A stretch of 64,000 nucleotides of DNA from contig CAMLJY010000021.1 of assembly GCA_946480465.1 (NCBI GenBank), positions 1 to 64,000 on the forward strand, read 5' to 3'. Within the stretch, counting starts at the first letter, position 1. The number at the start of each line of letters is the position of its first letter. The translations under genes were made by a program, and so were the position numbers. This document shows positions 1-6,794 of this stretch, in pieces. Under the pieces are notes generated by a model. That model had not been told where the DNA came from and did not search any database. It saw only the letters and a list, made by a program, of their open reading frames with translations. The stretch is from an uncultured Burkholderiales bacterium. Its GTDB lineage: Bacteria; Pseudomonadota; Gammaproteobacteria; Burkholderiales; Burkholderiaceae.

Positions 1-76
1 GGTGCGCCTCTTCCTCGGCGGAAGGAAAGTTGCGGGCGGTCAGGTCCGGCAGCTTCTCGGTGGTCTTGCTTTCCAT
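1..76 (-). CDS. Partial CDS, N-terminus of an unknown protein
   Basis: The window begins inside a leftward gene. Its ATG lies at 74-76 and the first 25 residues are readable; they begin MESKTTEKLPDLTARN and are charged and hydrophilic with no signal peptide. The frame stays open to the window edge, so length and family cannot be judged. It is divergent from the HAD hydrolase that starts at 151, and the 74-bp gap between them would hold both promoters. I do not recognise the protein. Confidence 0.45.
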   Translation of the reverse strand, partial: MESKTTEKLPDLTARNFPSAEEEAH

Positions 77-150
77 GCGCGCGAGCTTACGCCAAGGGTG
101 CGCGGCGGGCGGCGGGCAGAGCGTGCGGCCAGCGCCTACGATGCCGACCC

Positions 151-840
151 ATGACGACGATCGTTGCACTGACGCTGGACCTGGACGACACCCTGTGGCC
201 GGTGTGGCCGGCCATCGAGCGCGCCGAGGCCGGCCTGCTGCGCTGGCTGGCCGAACATGCGCCCGCCACCGCCGCGGCCCATGACCGCGCCACGCTGCGC
301 GCGCTGCGCGATGCGGTGGCGCTGGAGCAGCCGGCCTGGCGGCACAACCTGTCACGCATCCGGCTCGAATCGATCCGCCGCGCCTTGGCCGAGCACGGCG
401 ACGATCCCGCGCTGGCCGAGGGCGCGTTCGAGCACTTCTTTGCCGAGCGGCAGCGCGTCGAGTTCTTCGCCGACGTGATCCCGGCGCTCGACCGCCTGGC
501 GGCGCGCTGGCCCATCGTCGCGCTCAGCAACGGCAATGCCGACGTCGCGCGCGTGGGGCTCGGCCGCTACTTCCACGGGTCGGTCAGCGCGCAGGTCTTC
601 GGCACCGGCAAGCCGGACGCGGCGATCTTCCATACCGCCTGTGAGCTCGCGGGCGCCGCCCCCGGATCGGTGCTGCACGTCGGTGACGACGGCGAACTCG
701 ACGTCGACGGGGCCCTGAACGCTGGCCTGCGTGCCGCCTGGATCGAGCGGCCGGAACTGCCCGCGCCGGCGCGGCCGCGCGGCGTGCCGCACCACCGCGT
801 CACGGACCTGCTGGCGCTGGCCGACGCGCTGGGGGCCTGA
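151..840 (+). CDS. HAD-superfamily hydrolase (HAD-IA type)
   Basis: A 229-residue cytoplasmic phosphohydrolase of the haloacid dehalogenase superfamily. Motif I is DLDDTLW, with nucleophile D10 and acid/base D12. Motif II is the Ser in LSNGN (about residue 127), the motif III Lys is in GTGKPDAAIF (about 150), and motif IV is VGDDGELDVDGA (about 177). All four catalytic motifs are intact. A helical cap insertion lies between motifs I and II (about 20-100), as in subfamily IA. The likely reaction is dephosphorylation of a small metabolite; the substrate cannot be read from sequence. It converges on the MoeB/ThiF-like gene with only 20 bp between the stops. Confidence 0.88.
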   Translation: MTTIVALTLDLDDTLWPVWPAIERAEAGLLRWLAEHAPATAAAHDRATLRALRDAVALEQPAWRHNLSRIRLESIRRALAEHGDDPALAEGAFEHFFAERQRVEFFADVIPALDRLAARWPIVALSNGNADVARVGLGRYFHGSVSAQVFGTGKPDAAIFHTACELAGAAPGSVLHVGDDGELDVDGALNAGLRAAWIERPELPAPARPRGVPHHRVTDLLALADALGA

Positions 841-860
841 AGCGCCCGCGTGTCCTTCGC

Positions 861-1616
861 TCAGGCCCGGCGCTGCGCACACACCGGGCAGTCCGGCTGG
901 CGGCCGATGGCGATCTGCGTCCACTCCATCGTGCGGGCGTCCAGCATCTGCAGCCGGCCGGCCAGCGACCCGCCCACGCCGGCCAGCAGCTTCAGCGCCT
1001 CGGCCGCCTGCATGGTGCCGATGATGCCCACCAGCGGCGCGAACACGCCCATGGTCGCGCAGTGCGCATCGGCGGTGGTGGCGTCCGGCGGGAACAGGCA
1101 GGCATAGCAGGGCGCGTCGGGCTGGCGGGTGTCGTAGACCGAGACCTGGCCGTCGAAGCCGATCGCCGCGCCCGCGACCAGCGGCTTCGCATGGGCCACG
1201 CAGGCAGCATTCACCGCCTGCCGCGTCTTGAAGTTGTCACTGCAGTCGATCACCACGTCCGCGCCGGCGACCGCCTGGTCGAGCCAGTCCGCATCGGCCT
1301 TCTGCAGCACCGGCAGCACCTGCACGTCGGGGTTGATCGCGGCGATGGCTTCGCGCGCCGATTCGGCCTTGGGCCGGCCGACGCGGGCCTGCGTGTGCGC
1401 GATCTGGCGTTGCAGGTTGGTCAGGTCCACGGTGTCGTGGTCCACCAGCGTGATGCGGCCGACGCCGGCCGTGCCCAGGTACAGCGCCACCGGCGATCCC
1501 AGGCCGCCGGCACCGATCACCAGCGCATGCGAGTCCAGCAGCCGGCGCTGCCCTTCGATGCCGATCTCGTCGAGCAGGATGTGGCGCGAGTAGCGCAGCA
1601 GTTGGGTGTCGTCCAT
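861..1616 (-). CDS. moeB: HesA/MoeB/ThiF-family adenylyltransferase
   Basis: A 251-residue E1-like enzyme that adenylates the C-terminal Gly-Gly of a sulfur-carrier protein (MoaD in molybdopterin synthesis or ThiS in thiamine synthesis). The Rossmann motif GAGGLGSP (about 34-41), the DHDTVDLTNLQRQ segment and the APLVGIIGTMQAAEALKLL helix match MoeB and ThiF closely. Two CxxC pairs, CYAC and CPVC, form the usual structural zinc site. Length matches E. coli MoeB (249) and ThiF (251); the alignment from memory looks nearer MoeB, but no moa or thi neighbour settles it. The start at 1616 overlaps the stop of a repeat-derived leader ORF (TGATG), so translation may be coupled. The frame also stays open further upstream through the repeat, so the start call carries some risk. 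Confidence 0.85.
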   Translation of the reverse strand: MDDTQLLRYSRHILLDEIGIEGQRRLLDSHALVIGAGGLGSPVALYLGTAGVGRITLVDHDTVDLTNLQRQIAHTQARVGRPKAESAREAIAAINPDVQVLPVLQKADADWLDQAVAGADVVIDCSDNFKTRQAVNAACVAHAKPLVAGAAIGFDGQVSVYDTRQPDAPCYACLFPPDATTADAHCATMGVFAPLVGIIGTMQAAEALKLLAGVGGSLAGRLQMLDARTMEWTQIAIGRQPDCPVCAQRRA

Positions 1617-1849
1617 CAGCGCCCGCCCGGCCGCCCGAAGGGCGCTGAGCGCCCCTCGGGGGCAGCGAACGCAGTGAGCTTGGGGCTGAAAGTCATCCCG
1701 CCCGGCCGCCCGAAGGGCGCTGAGGCCTTGCAGGCCGCGCCGGGCCTTTGGGCCCAGCCGCTCGCCAGGCGTGAACGGTCCACCGGACCGTTCACGTCCG
1801 GGCTCGCCCCCTCGGGGGCTACGAACGAAGTGAGTTGGGGGTCGTCCAT
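1616..1849 (-). CDS. Possible leader ORF created by a REP-like insertion
   Basis: A 77-codon reading frame begins with ATGGACGAC (1841-1849), preceded by a GAGAG Shine-Dalgarno-like stretch, and ends in a TGA sharing one base with the moeB ATG. Its sequence is almost entirely translated palindromic repeat (VAPEGAS, FGRPGG and similar), so it is unlikely to encode a functional peptide. The first 18 bases closely copy the real moeB start, as if the repeat had entered right at the initiation codon. Its plausible role is delivery of ribosomes to the moeB start by coupling. Expression is not established. Confidence 0.3.
   Translation of the reverse strand: MDDPQLTSFVAPEGASPDVNGPVDRSRLASGWAQRPGAACKASAPFGRPGGMTFSPKLTAFAAPEGRSAPFGRPGGR
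1617..1840. repeat. Composite REP-like palindromic repeat
   Basis: About 224 bp of GC-rich repeats. A 28-bp unit beginning CCCGCCCGGCCGCCCGAAGG occurs identically at 1622-1649 and 1697-1724. A related arm of the form CCCCTCGGGGGC...GAACG(C/A)AGTGAG occurs at 1652-1685 and 1808-1840. A perfect hairpin lies at 1771-1795 (11-bp arms GTGAACGGTCC/GGACCGTTCAC, 3-nt loop). GTCGTCCAT flanks the block on both sides (1608-1616 and 1841-1849), resembling a 9-bp target duplication or a copied gene start. I associate this style of intergenic repeat with Comamonadaceae and Rubrivivax relatives, but that is memory, not a search. Confidence 0.75.
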
Positions 1850-1899
1850 CTCTCAAGGATACGTTCCATGCGGTCCGCGCAGCGGCCTGTCGCATGACC

Positions 1900-1927
1900 T
1901 TGGTCGTGCGCGACCGAGCCTCATAAT
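1900..1927 (+). promoter_or_regulatory. Candidate sigma-70 promoter of the TelA operon
   Basis: TTGGTC (1900-1905) and CATAAT (1922-1927) are separated by 16 bp, a reasonable match to -35 and -10 boxes. Transcription would start near 1934, about 40 bases before the first ATG at 1975. It is the only good sigma-70-like pair seen between the repeat block and the operon. Confidence 0.45.
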
Positions 1928-1974
1928 GCGGCCGCCCCCTGCCGGTGCAGGGTGGTTGCAAGGAGTGGAACCGG

Positions 1975-3102
1975 ATGTCCAAGACGATGCGGGCGTTGAT
2001 CACGCTGGTGTTGTTGCTCGCGTTCGGAGGCACGTTGTTCTATGCGCTGCAGGGCCAGCGGCAGGACCAGGTTCAGCAGCAGGAGCAGCGGGCCATCGCC
2101 TCCGCCACGCCCTTGAACGGCATCATCGCGCTCGACGTCGAGCCCTTCTTCAAGGACCCCCGGGTCGTGAAGGTGCTGGCCGCGAACAAGCTGCCGGTCA
2201 ACGTGGTGCGCATCGGCAGCCGCGAGATGGCGGGCAAGGTGGTGGCGGGTGCGGCGCCCGACTTCCTCTTCCCCTCCGGCGTCGTGGCCGCCAACCAGAT
2301 CTCGGACGCGGCGCGCAAGGCCAACATCGCGGTCGCGCAGTCCTCGCCCTTCTTCACGCCGATGGTCATCGCCAGCTGGGAGCCGATCGCGAAGATCCTG
2401 GTGGCCAACGGCATCGCGAAGCCGCTGAGTCCCAAGGTCTATGGCGTCGACATGGCCAAGCTGACGCAGCTGATGCTGAAGAAGCAGCGCTGGAAGGACC
2501 TCAAGGACGCATCGGGCTATGACGTCAGCCGCAGCGTTCTGGTTTCCACCACAGACGTGCGGCGCAGCAATTCCGCCGCGATGTACCTGGCCCTGACCAG
2601 CCATGCGCTGCAGGGCGACCTGGTGACCGACCGTGCCACCGCGCAGGCCACGGCGCTGAAGCTGGCCGAGCTGTTCAAGCGGCAGGGCTACCAGGAGAAC
2701 TACGTCAACGGCAACTTCGACGACTACGTCGCCATCGGCATCGGCAAGACGCCGCTGGCCTTCATCTACGAGAACCAGCTCGTCAGCTACGCGCTGGCCA
2801 AGAAGGGCGTCGCCGCCGACATGGTGCTGCTGTACCCGCAGCCCACCATCGTCAACAAGGTGGTGTTCATCGCCACCAACGAACGCTCCAAGGCGCTGGC
2901 CGAGCTGCTGGCCAACAACGCCGAGTTGCAGGGCATCGCGGTGGAATACGGTTTCCGCATCGCGGACACGCAGCGCTTCGTCGACACCGTGCAGGCGACC
3001 GGCCTGGCGGTGGAACCGCGGGTCACGCAGGTGGTGGACCCGCCGGCTTTCGAAATCATGGCCGAGATGATCGAGACGGTGGCCAAGGAGATGACGCAAT
3101 GA
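1975..3102 (+). CDS. Membrane-anchored periplasmic solute-binding-like protein
   Basis: A 375-residue protein with an uncleaved-looking N-terminal membrane anchor (about residues 6-25) followed by a soluble domain resembling an ABC-type extracellular solute-binding protein fold. The start at 1975 follows a strong AAGGAG Shine-Dalgarno; the longer open frame from 1945 lacks one. It is the first gene of a four-gene operon: its TGA overlaps the ATG of the next gene (ATGATG at 3099), which also contains a solute-binding domain. No ABC permease or ATPase is nearby, so a role as a ligand sensor or anion-binding accessory of the TelA system is more likely than transport. The ligand is unknown. Confidence 0.7.
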   Translation: MSKTMRALITLVLLLAFGGTLFYALQGQRQDQVQQQEQRAIASATPLNGIIALDVEPFFKDPRVVKVLAANKLPVNVVRIGSREMAGKVVAGAAPDFLFPSGVVAANQISDAARKANIAVAQSSPFFTPMVIASWEPIAKILVANGIAKPLSPKVYGVDMAKLTQLMLKKQRWKDLKDASGYDVSRSVLVSTTDVRRSNSAAMYLALTSHALQGDLVTDRATAQATALKLAELFKRQGYQENYVNGNFDDYVAIGIGKTPLAFIYENQLVSYALAKKGVAADMVLLYPQPTIVNKVVFIATNERSKALAELLANNAELQGIAVEYGFRIADTQRFVDTVQATGLAVEPRVTQVVDPPAFEIMAEMIETVAKEMTQ

Positions 3103-4784
3103 TGTTCCGGCGTGGCTTCCTCGCGGCCGTGGCCCTGGCGTTGGCGGCCCTGGCCGGCGGCTGCGGCAAGAAGGACGACCCGGCACCGAAGGCGCAGGAC
3201 GGCTGGGGCGGCAACGCAGCCAACCCGGCAGCGCCCGAATTCAAGGTGCTGGCGACCAGCGACCTGAAGGACCTGGAGCCGCTGGCCGAGATGGTGGCCA
3301 AGGCCACCGGCGTGCGGCTGAAGTTCCAGTTCGGCGGCACGATGGAAAGCACCGAGGCCGTGCTGACCGGCGCCACGCAGGCCGACGCCGCCTGGTTCGC
3401 CAACGCCAAGTACCTGCTGTCGGACACGCAGGGCCAGTCCCGCGTGAAGCTGCAGGAGAAGATCATGCTGTCGCCGATCGCGGTCGGCGTCAGCGAGTCC
3501 GAGGCCCGGCGCATCGGCTGGGCCGACCCCGCGGTGGCGGCCAAGCTCACCTGGAAGGACATTGCCGCGGCCGCCAAGGCCGGCAAGCTGAACTACGCGC
3601 TGTCCAACCCGGCCACGTCGAACCAGGGCTTCATGGCGCTGATGGGCGTGGTGGCCGCCACCAGCGGCAAGACCGAGGCGCTGAACGCCGCTGACGTCGA
3701 CCGCGGCGCCATCGCCGACTTCCTCAAGGGCTACAAGCTGCCGGGCGACAACTCCACCTACCTGTCGGAGCAGTTCATCCTGCAGCAGGGCACGCGGGTC
3801 AATGCCTTCATCAACTACGAGAGCTGGCTGCTCAGCCTCAACAACTCGGGCAAGCTGCGCGAGAAGCTGCAGCTGATCTACCCGTACGAAGGCGTCAGCA
3901 CCGCGGACTACCCGTTCATGCTGCTGAACGACGCGCGCCGGGCCGACTACCAGAAGGTGGCCGAGTACCTGAAGAGCGAGCCCGCCCAGCTGTGGCTGGC
4001 GCGGCAGACGCTGCGCCGGCCGATCAAGCCCGAGCTGGCCGCCCGCGTGGAAGACCTGCTGCCCAAGCAAGGCCTGCAGGTCGAGCTGCCCTTCTCGCCC
4101 GACCGCGCGCTGGCCGACGGCCTGATCGCCGCCTACCTCAACGAATTCCGCACGCCGATCGCGTCCACCTTCGTGCTGGACACCAGCGGCAGCATGCAAG
4201 GCGGCGGCCGCCGCCAGCAGCTGGTGCAGGCGATCCATTACATCGCGGGCGCCGATGCCTCGCTCACCGGCCGCATCGCGCGCCTGACCAACCGCGAGCG
4301 CCTGTGGCTGCAGCCCTTCTCGGAACAGCCCTACGGACTCACCCGCTTCGACGTGCCGGCCGGCTCGCCCACCGCCCGCGGCGTGCAGGTGCAGGCCGAC
4401 AGCGAGGCCAAGCTCGCTGCGCTGGCCAAGGTGCGCGACTTCGCCGACGGCCTGCAGATGACCGGCGGCACCGCGCTGTACGACGCGGTGTTCGTCTCGC
4501 TGCAGCACATGCTGGAAGAGAAGCAGAAGAACCCGCGCTACCAGTACTCGGTGGTGGCCTTCACCGACGGCGAGAACAACAAGGGCCGCTCGCTCGAGCA
4601 GTTCAAGCAGGACTACGCCGCGCTGCCCGAGGACGTGAAGGGCATCCCGGTGTTCCTGGTGCTGTTCGGAGAGGCCAACGAGAAGGCGCTGAAGGACCTG
4701 GTCGCAACCACCGGCGGCCGCGTGTTCGACGCGCGCAAGACGCCGCTGTACGGCGTATTCAAGGACATCCGGGCCTATCAATGA
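3099..4784 (+). CDS. Lipoprotein with solute-binding and vWA domains
   Basis: A 561-residue predicted lipoprotein: signal peptide with lipobox LAGGC, lipidated Cys22. Residues about 50-340 look like a type-2 extracellular solute-binding protein. Residues about 355-555 are a von Willebrand factor A domain with an intact MIDAS (DTSGS near 361, Thr in GGTALYD, Asp in FTDGENN), so metal-dependent protein binding is expected. Joining a ligand-binding domain to a vWA domain suggests a periplasmic switch that binds a partner when ligand is present. It overlaps the previous gene by 4 bp, and the XpaC-like gene follows after 19 bp. The overall architecture is uncommon in my experience; its exact role is unknown. 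Confidence 0.8.
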   Translation: MMFRRGFLAAVALALAALAGGCGKKDDPAPKAQDGWGGNAANPAAPEFKVLATSDLKDLEPLAEMVAKATGVRLKFQFGGTMESTEAVLTGATQADAAWFANAKYLLSDTQGQSRVKLQEKIMLSPIAVGVSESEARRIGWADPAVAAKLTWKDIAAAAKAGKLNYALSNPATSNQGFMALMGVVAATSGKTEALNAADVDRGAIADFLKGYKLPGDNSTYLSEQFILQQGTRVNAFINYESWLLSLNNSGKLREKLQLIYPYEGVSTADYPFMLLNDARRADYQKVAEYLKSEPAQLWLARQTLRRPIKPELAARVEDLLPKQGLQVELPFSPDRALADGLIAAYLNEFRTPIASTFVLDTSGSMQGGGRRQQLVQAIHYIAGADASLTGRIARLTNRERLWLQPFSEQPYGLTRFDVPAGSPTARGVQVQADSEAKLAALAKVRDFADGLQMTGGTALYDAVFVSLQHMLEEKQKNPRYQYSVVAFTDGENNKGRSLEQFKQDYAALPEDVKGIPVFLVLFGEANEKALKDLVATTGGRVFDARKTPLYGVFKDIRAYQ

Positions 4785-4803
4785 AAGTGCGCGTCAAGAG
4801 GCG

Positions 4804-5511
4804 ATGGGCAAGTCGGTGCTGAGGTTGCTGGGCTCGCCCGCCAACTGGCTGGGCCTCGGGCTGGCCACGGTCGCGCTGGTGCTGAAGGCGCTGGGCCTGC
4901 TGGGCACGCTGGGGCTGGGTGTCGCGGCGGTCGGCTATGCCGCGGGCTTCATCGCCGGCAGCCTGTGGTTCGGCTTCCCGTGGGGCAAGGAGCCGGAATG
5001 GGAAGCGCTGCAGTTCAGCGACGAGGGCGACGCGCGCGAGGCCATGGGCCGCGCGCTGTCCGGCGTGCGCCGGCTCACCGAGCACAACCCCGACAACCGC
5101 ATTCCCGCCAGCCTGCAGACGCGGGTGCTGGCGCTGTGCAAGTCGCTCGAAGGCCTGCTCGACCAGTGGGAACGCTCGCGCGGCAGCCTGTCGCTGCAGG
5201 ACAGCTTCCATGCCCGGCACATCGCCATCAGCTACCTGCCCGACGCGCTGAACACCTACCTGTCCATTCCCGCGTCCTACGCCACCAGCAAGGTGCTCGC
5301 GAATGGCAAGACCGCGCAGGACACCTTCAAGGACACCATCGTCGAGCTGGAGACCAAGGTCCGCCAGCTCGGCGACGACCTGGCCTCGCAGGATGCGCAT
5401 GCCTTCCTGGTGCATTCGAAGTTCCTGAGCGAGAAGTTCGGCCCGGCACCCGTGCTGGGCCGCGACGAAGCGCCTTCCCTGCAACCGCCATCCCGGGAGA
5501 AGTCTCGATGA
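4804..5511 (+). CDS. XpaC-like membrane protein of the TelA operon
   Basis: A 235-residue protein with two closely spaced hydrophobic segments near the N-terminus (about 12-35 and 37-58), then a helical cytoplasmic domain with coiled-coil tendency. This layout and its place directly before telA match the XpaC (5-bromo-4-chloroindolyl phosphate hydrolysis) family, known to pair with TelA in many bacteria. That name reflects an old Bacillus phenotype, and no hydrolase motif is visible here. An AAGAGG site lies just before the ATG. The stop overlaps the telA start by 4 bp (ATGA at 5508), so the two products are probably made in step and may form a complex. Family assignment is moderate because it rests partly on context. 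Confidence 0.6.
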   Translation: MGKSVLRLLGSPANWLGLGLATVALVLKALGLLGTLGLGVAAVGYAAGFIAGSLWFGFPWGKEPEWEALQFSDEGDAREAMGRALSGVRRLTEHNPDNRIPASLQTRVLALCKSLEGLLDQWERSRGSLSLQDSFHARHIAISYLPDALNTYLSIPASYATSKVLANGKTAQDTFKDTIVELETKVRQLGDDLASQDAHAFLVHSKFLSEKFGPAPVLGRDEAPSLQPPSREKSR

Positions 5512-6722
5512 GCAGCACCCCTCCGACCACCACGAAGACGGCCGTCCCGGCCTTCCAGCTCGAGCCGCCCGAGGTGATCCAGGCCGTGCCGGCCGAGGCC
5601 GCGCGCGAGGCGGTGCCGCTGAAGCCCGAACTGCAGCAGCAGGTCGACGACCAGGTGCTGCGCTTCATCGATGCGCTGGCCAATGAAGACCTGCATTCGG
5701 AAGGCTTCCGCTCGCGGCTGGACAGCGCCTTCGCGCTCGGCAAGGAAGAGGTGTCGAATGCCTCGTCGCTGATGCAGGGCCGCTTCATGCAGCGCAACTA
5801 CGTCGGCATCGAGGACACGCCGGCCTTCAAGGCCATCAACGACATCCGCGCGCAGCTCGACGAGCTGAACCCCGGCAACGACGGCGACCTGATGCAGCCG
5901 CGCAAGTTGCTCGGCATCATCCCCTTCGGCAACAAGCTGGAGGCCTACTTCCGCAAGTACCAGAGCGCGTCCGACCAGCTGAAGACCTCGATGACGCAGC
6001 TCTACGCCGCGCGCGACGACATGCAGAAGGACGTGGTCGACATCGAGGCCACGCGCGCCAAGCTGTGGGAAGCGATGCAGAAGCTGGCGGCCGCCGCGCG
6101 CTTCGCGACCACCCTGGACGCCAAGCTGGAAGAGAAGGTGAAGTCGCTGGAGCACAGCGACCCGCAGCGCGCCCAGGCGCTGCGCCAGGAGGTTCTGTTC
6201 TACGCGCGCCAGAACCTGCAGGACATCCAGACCCAGCAGGCGGTGTGCGTGAACGGCTACCTCGCGCTGGACGTGCTGAAGAAGACCGGGCGCGAAATGA
6301 TGAACGGCTGCACCCGCGTCGCCACCACCGGCATGAGCGCGCTGGCGGTGGCCCAGACCGTGGCCCGCGCCACCGGCAACCAGATCCGCGTGATGGAGAT
6401 GCTGCAGGGTGTCAACGCCACCATCGGCAACCTGATCAGCGAGACCGGGCGTGCGCTGAACCAGCATGTCGACCAGACCACGCAGTTCGCGCAGAACCCG
6501 ATGCTGGGCATCGAGAAGATGAAGGAGATGTTCGACCAGACCTTCCAGGCCATGGACGCGATGGACAACTTCCGCGCCAAGGCCATCGACGTGATGGGGC
6601 AGAACAACGCGATGATCCGCGAACAGCTCGCGCGGGCCGACAACTACACCGACCGCAAGCGGCAGGAACAGGCGCGTGCGGCCGCGGCGCTGCCGTCCAC
6701 CGACGGGCCGGTGAAGCTGTGA
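5508..6722 (+). CDS. telA: TelA-family toxic anion resistance protein
   Basis: A 404-residue, mostly helical cytoplasmic protein. The segment LGIIPFGNKLEAYFRKYQSA (about 140-165) and the following helices match the TelA family. That family was first linked to tellurite resistance and later to broader envelope and chemical stress responses. Residues 1-40 are Pro/Ala-rich and disordered. The start at 5508 has GGGAGAAG upstream and overlaps the XpaC-like stop. It is the last gene of the operon that starts at 1975. No terD/terC genes are present in the window, so this is a stand-alone TelA-XpaC module with periplasmic sensor-like partners. Confidence 0.88.
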   Translation: MSSTPPTTTKTAVPAFQLEPPEVIQAVPAEAAREAVPLKPELQQQVDDQVLRFIDALANEDLHSEGFRSRLDSAFALGKEEVSNASSLMQGRFMQRNYVGIEDTPAFKAINDIRAQLDELNPGNDGDLMQPRKLLGIIPFGNKLEAYFRKYQSASDQLKTSMTQLYAARDDMQKDVVDIEATRAKLWEAMQKLAAAARFATTLDAKLEEKVKSLEHSDPQRAQALRQEVLFYARQNLQDIQTQQAVCVNGYLALDVLKKTGREMMNGCTRVATTGMSALAVAQTVARATGNQIRVMEMLQGVNATIGNLISETGRALNQHVDQTTQFAQNPMLGIEKMKEMFDQTFQAMDAMDNFRAKAIDVMGQNNAMIREQLARADNYTDRKRQEQARAAAALPSTDGPVKL

Positions 6723-6794
6723 AGCCGTCACGCACGCAGCCGGCCAGGGCGTGATAAACGAGCGGCCTCGGGACATGCTCGGCGGGGAATGACG

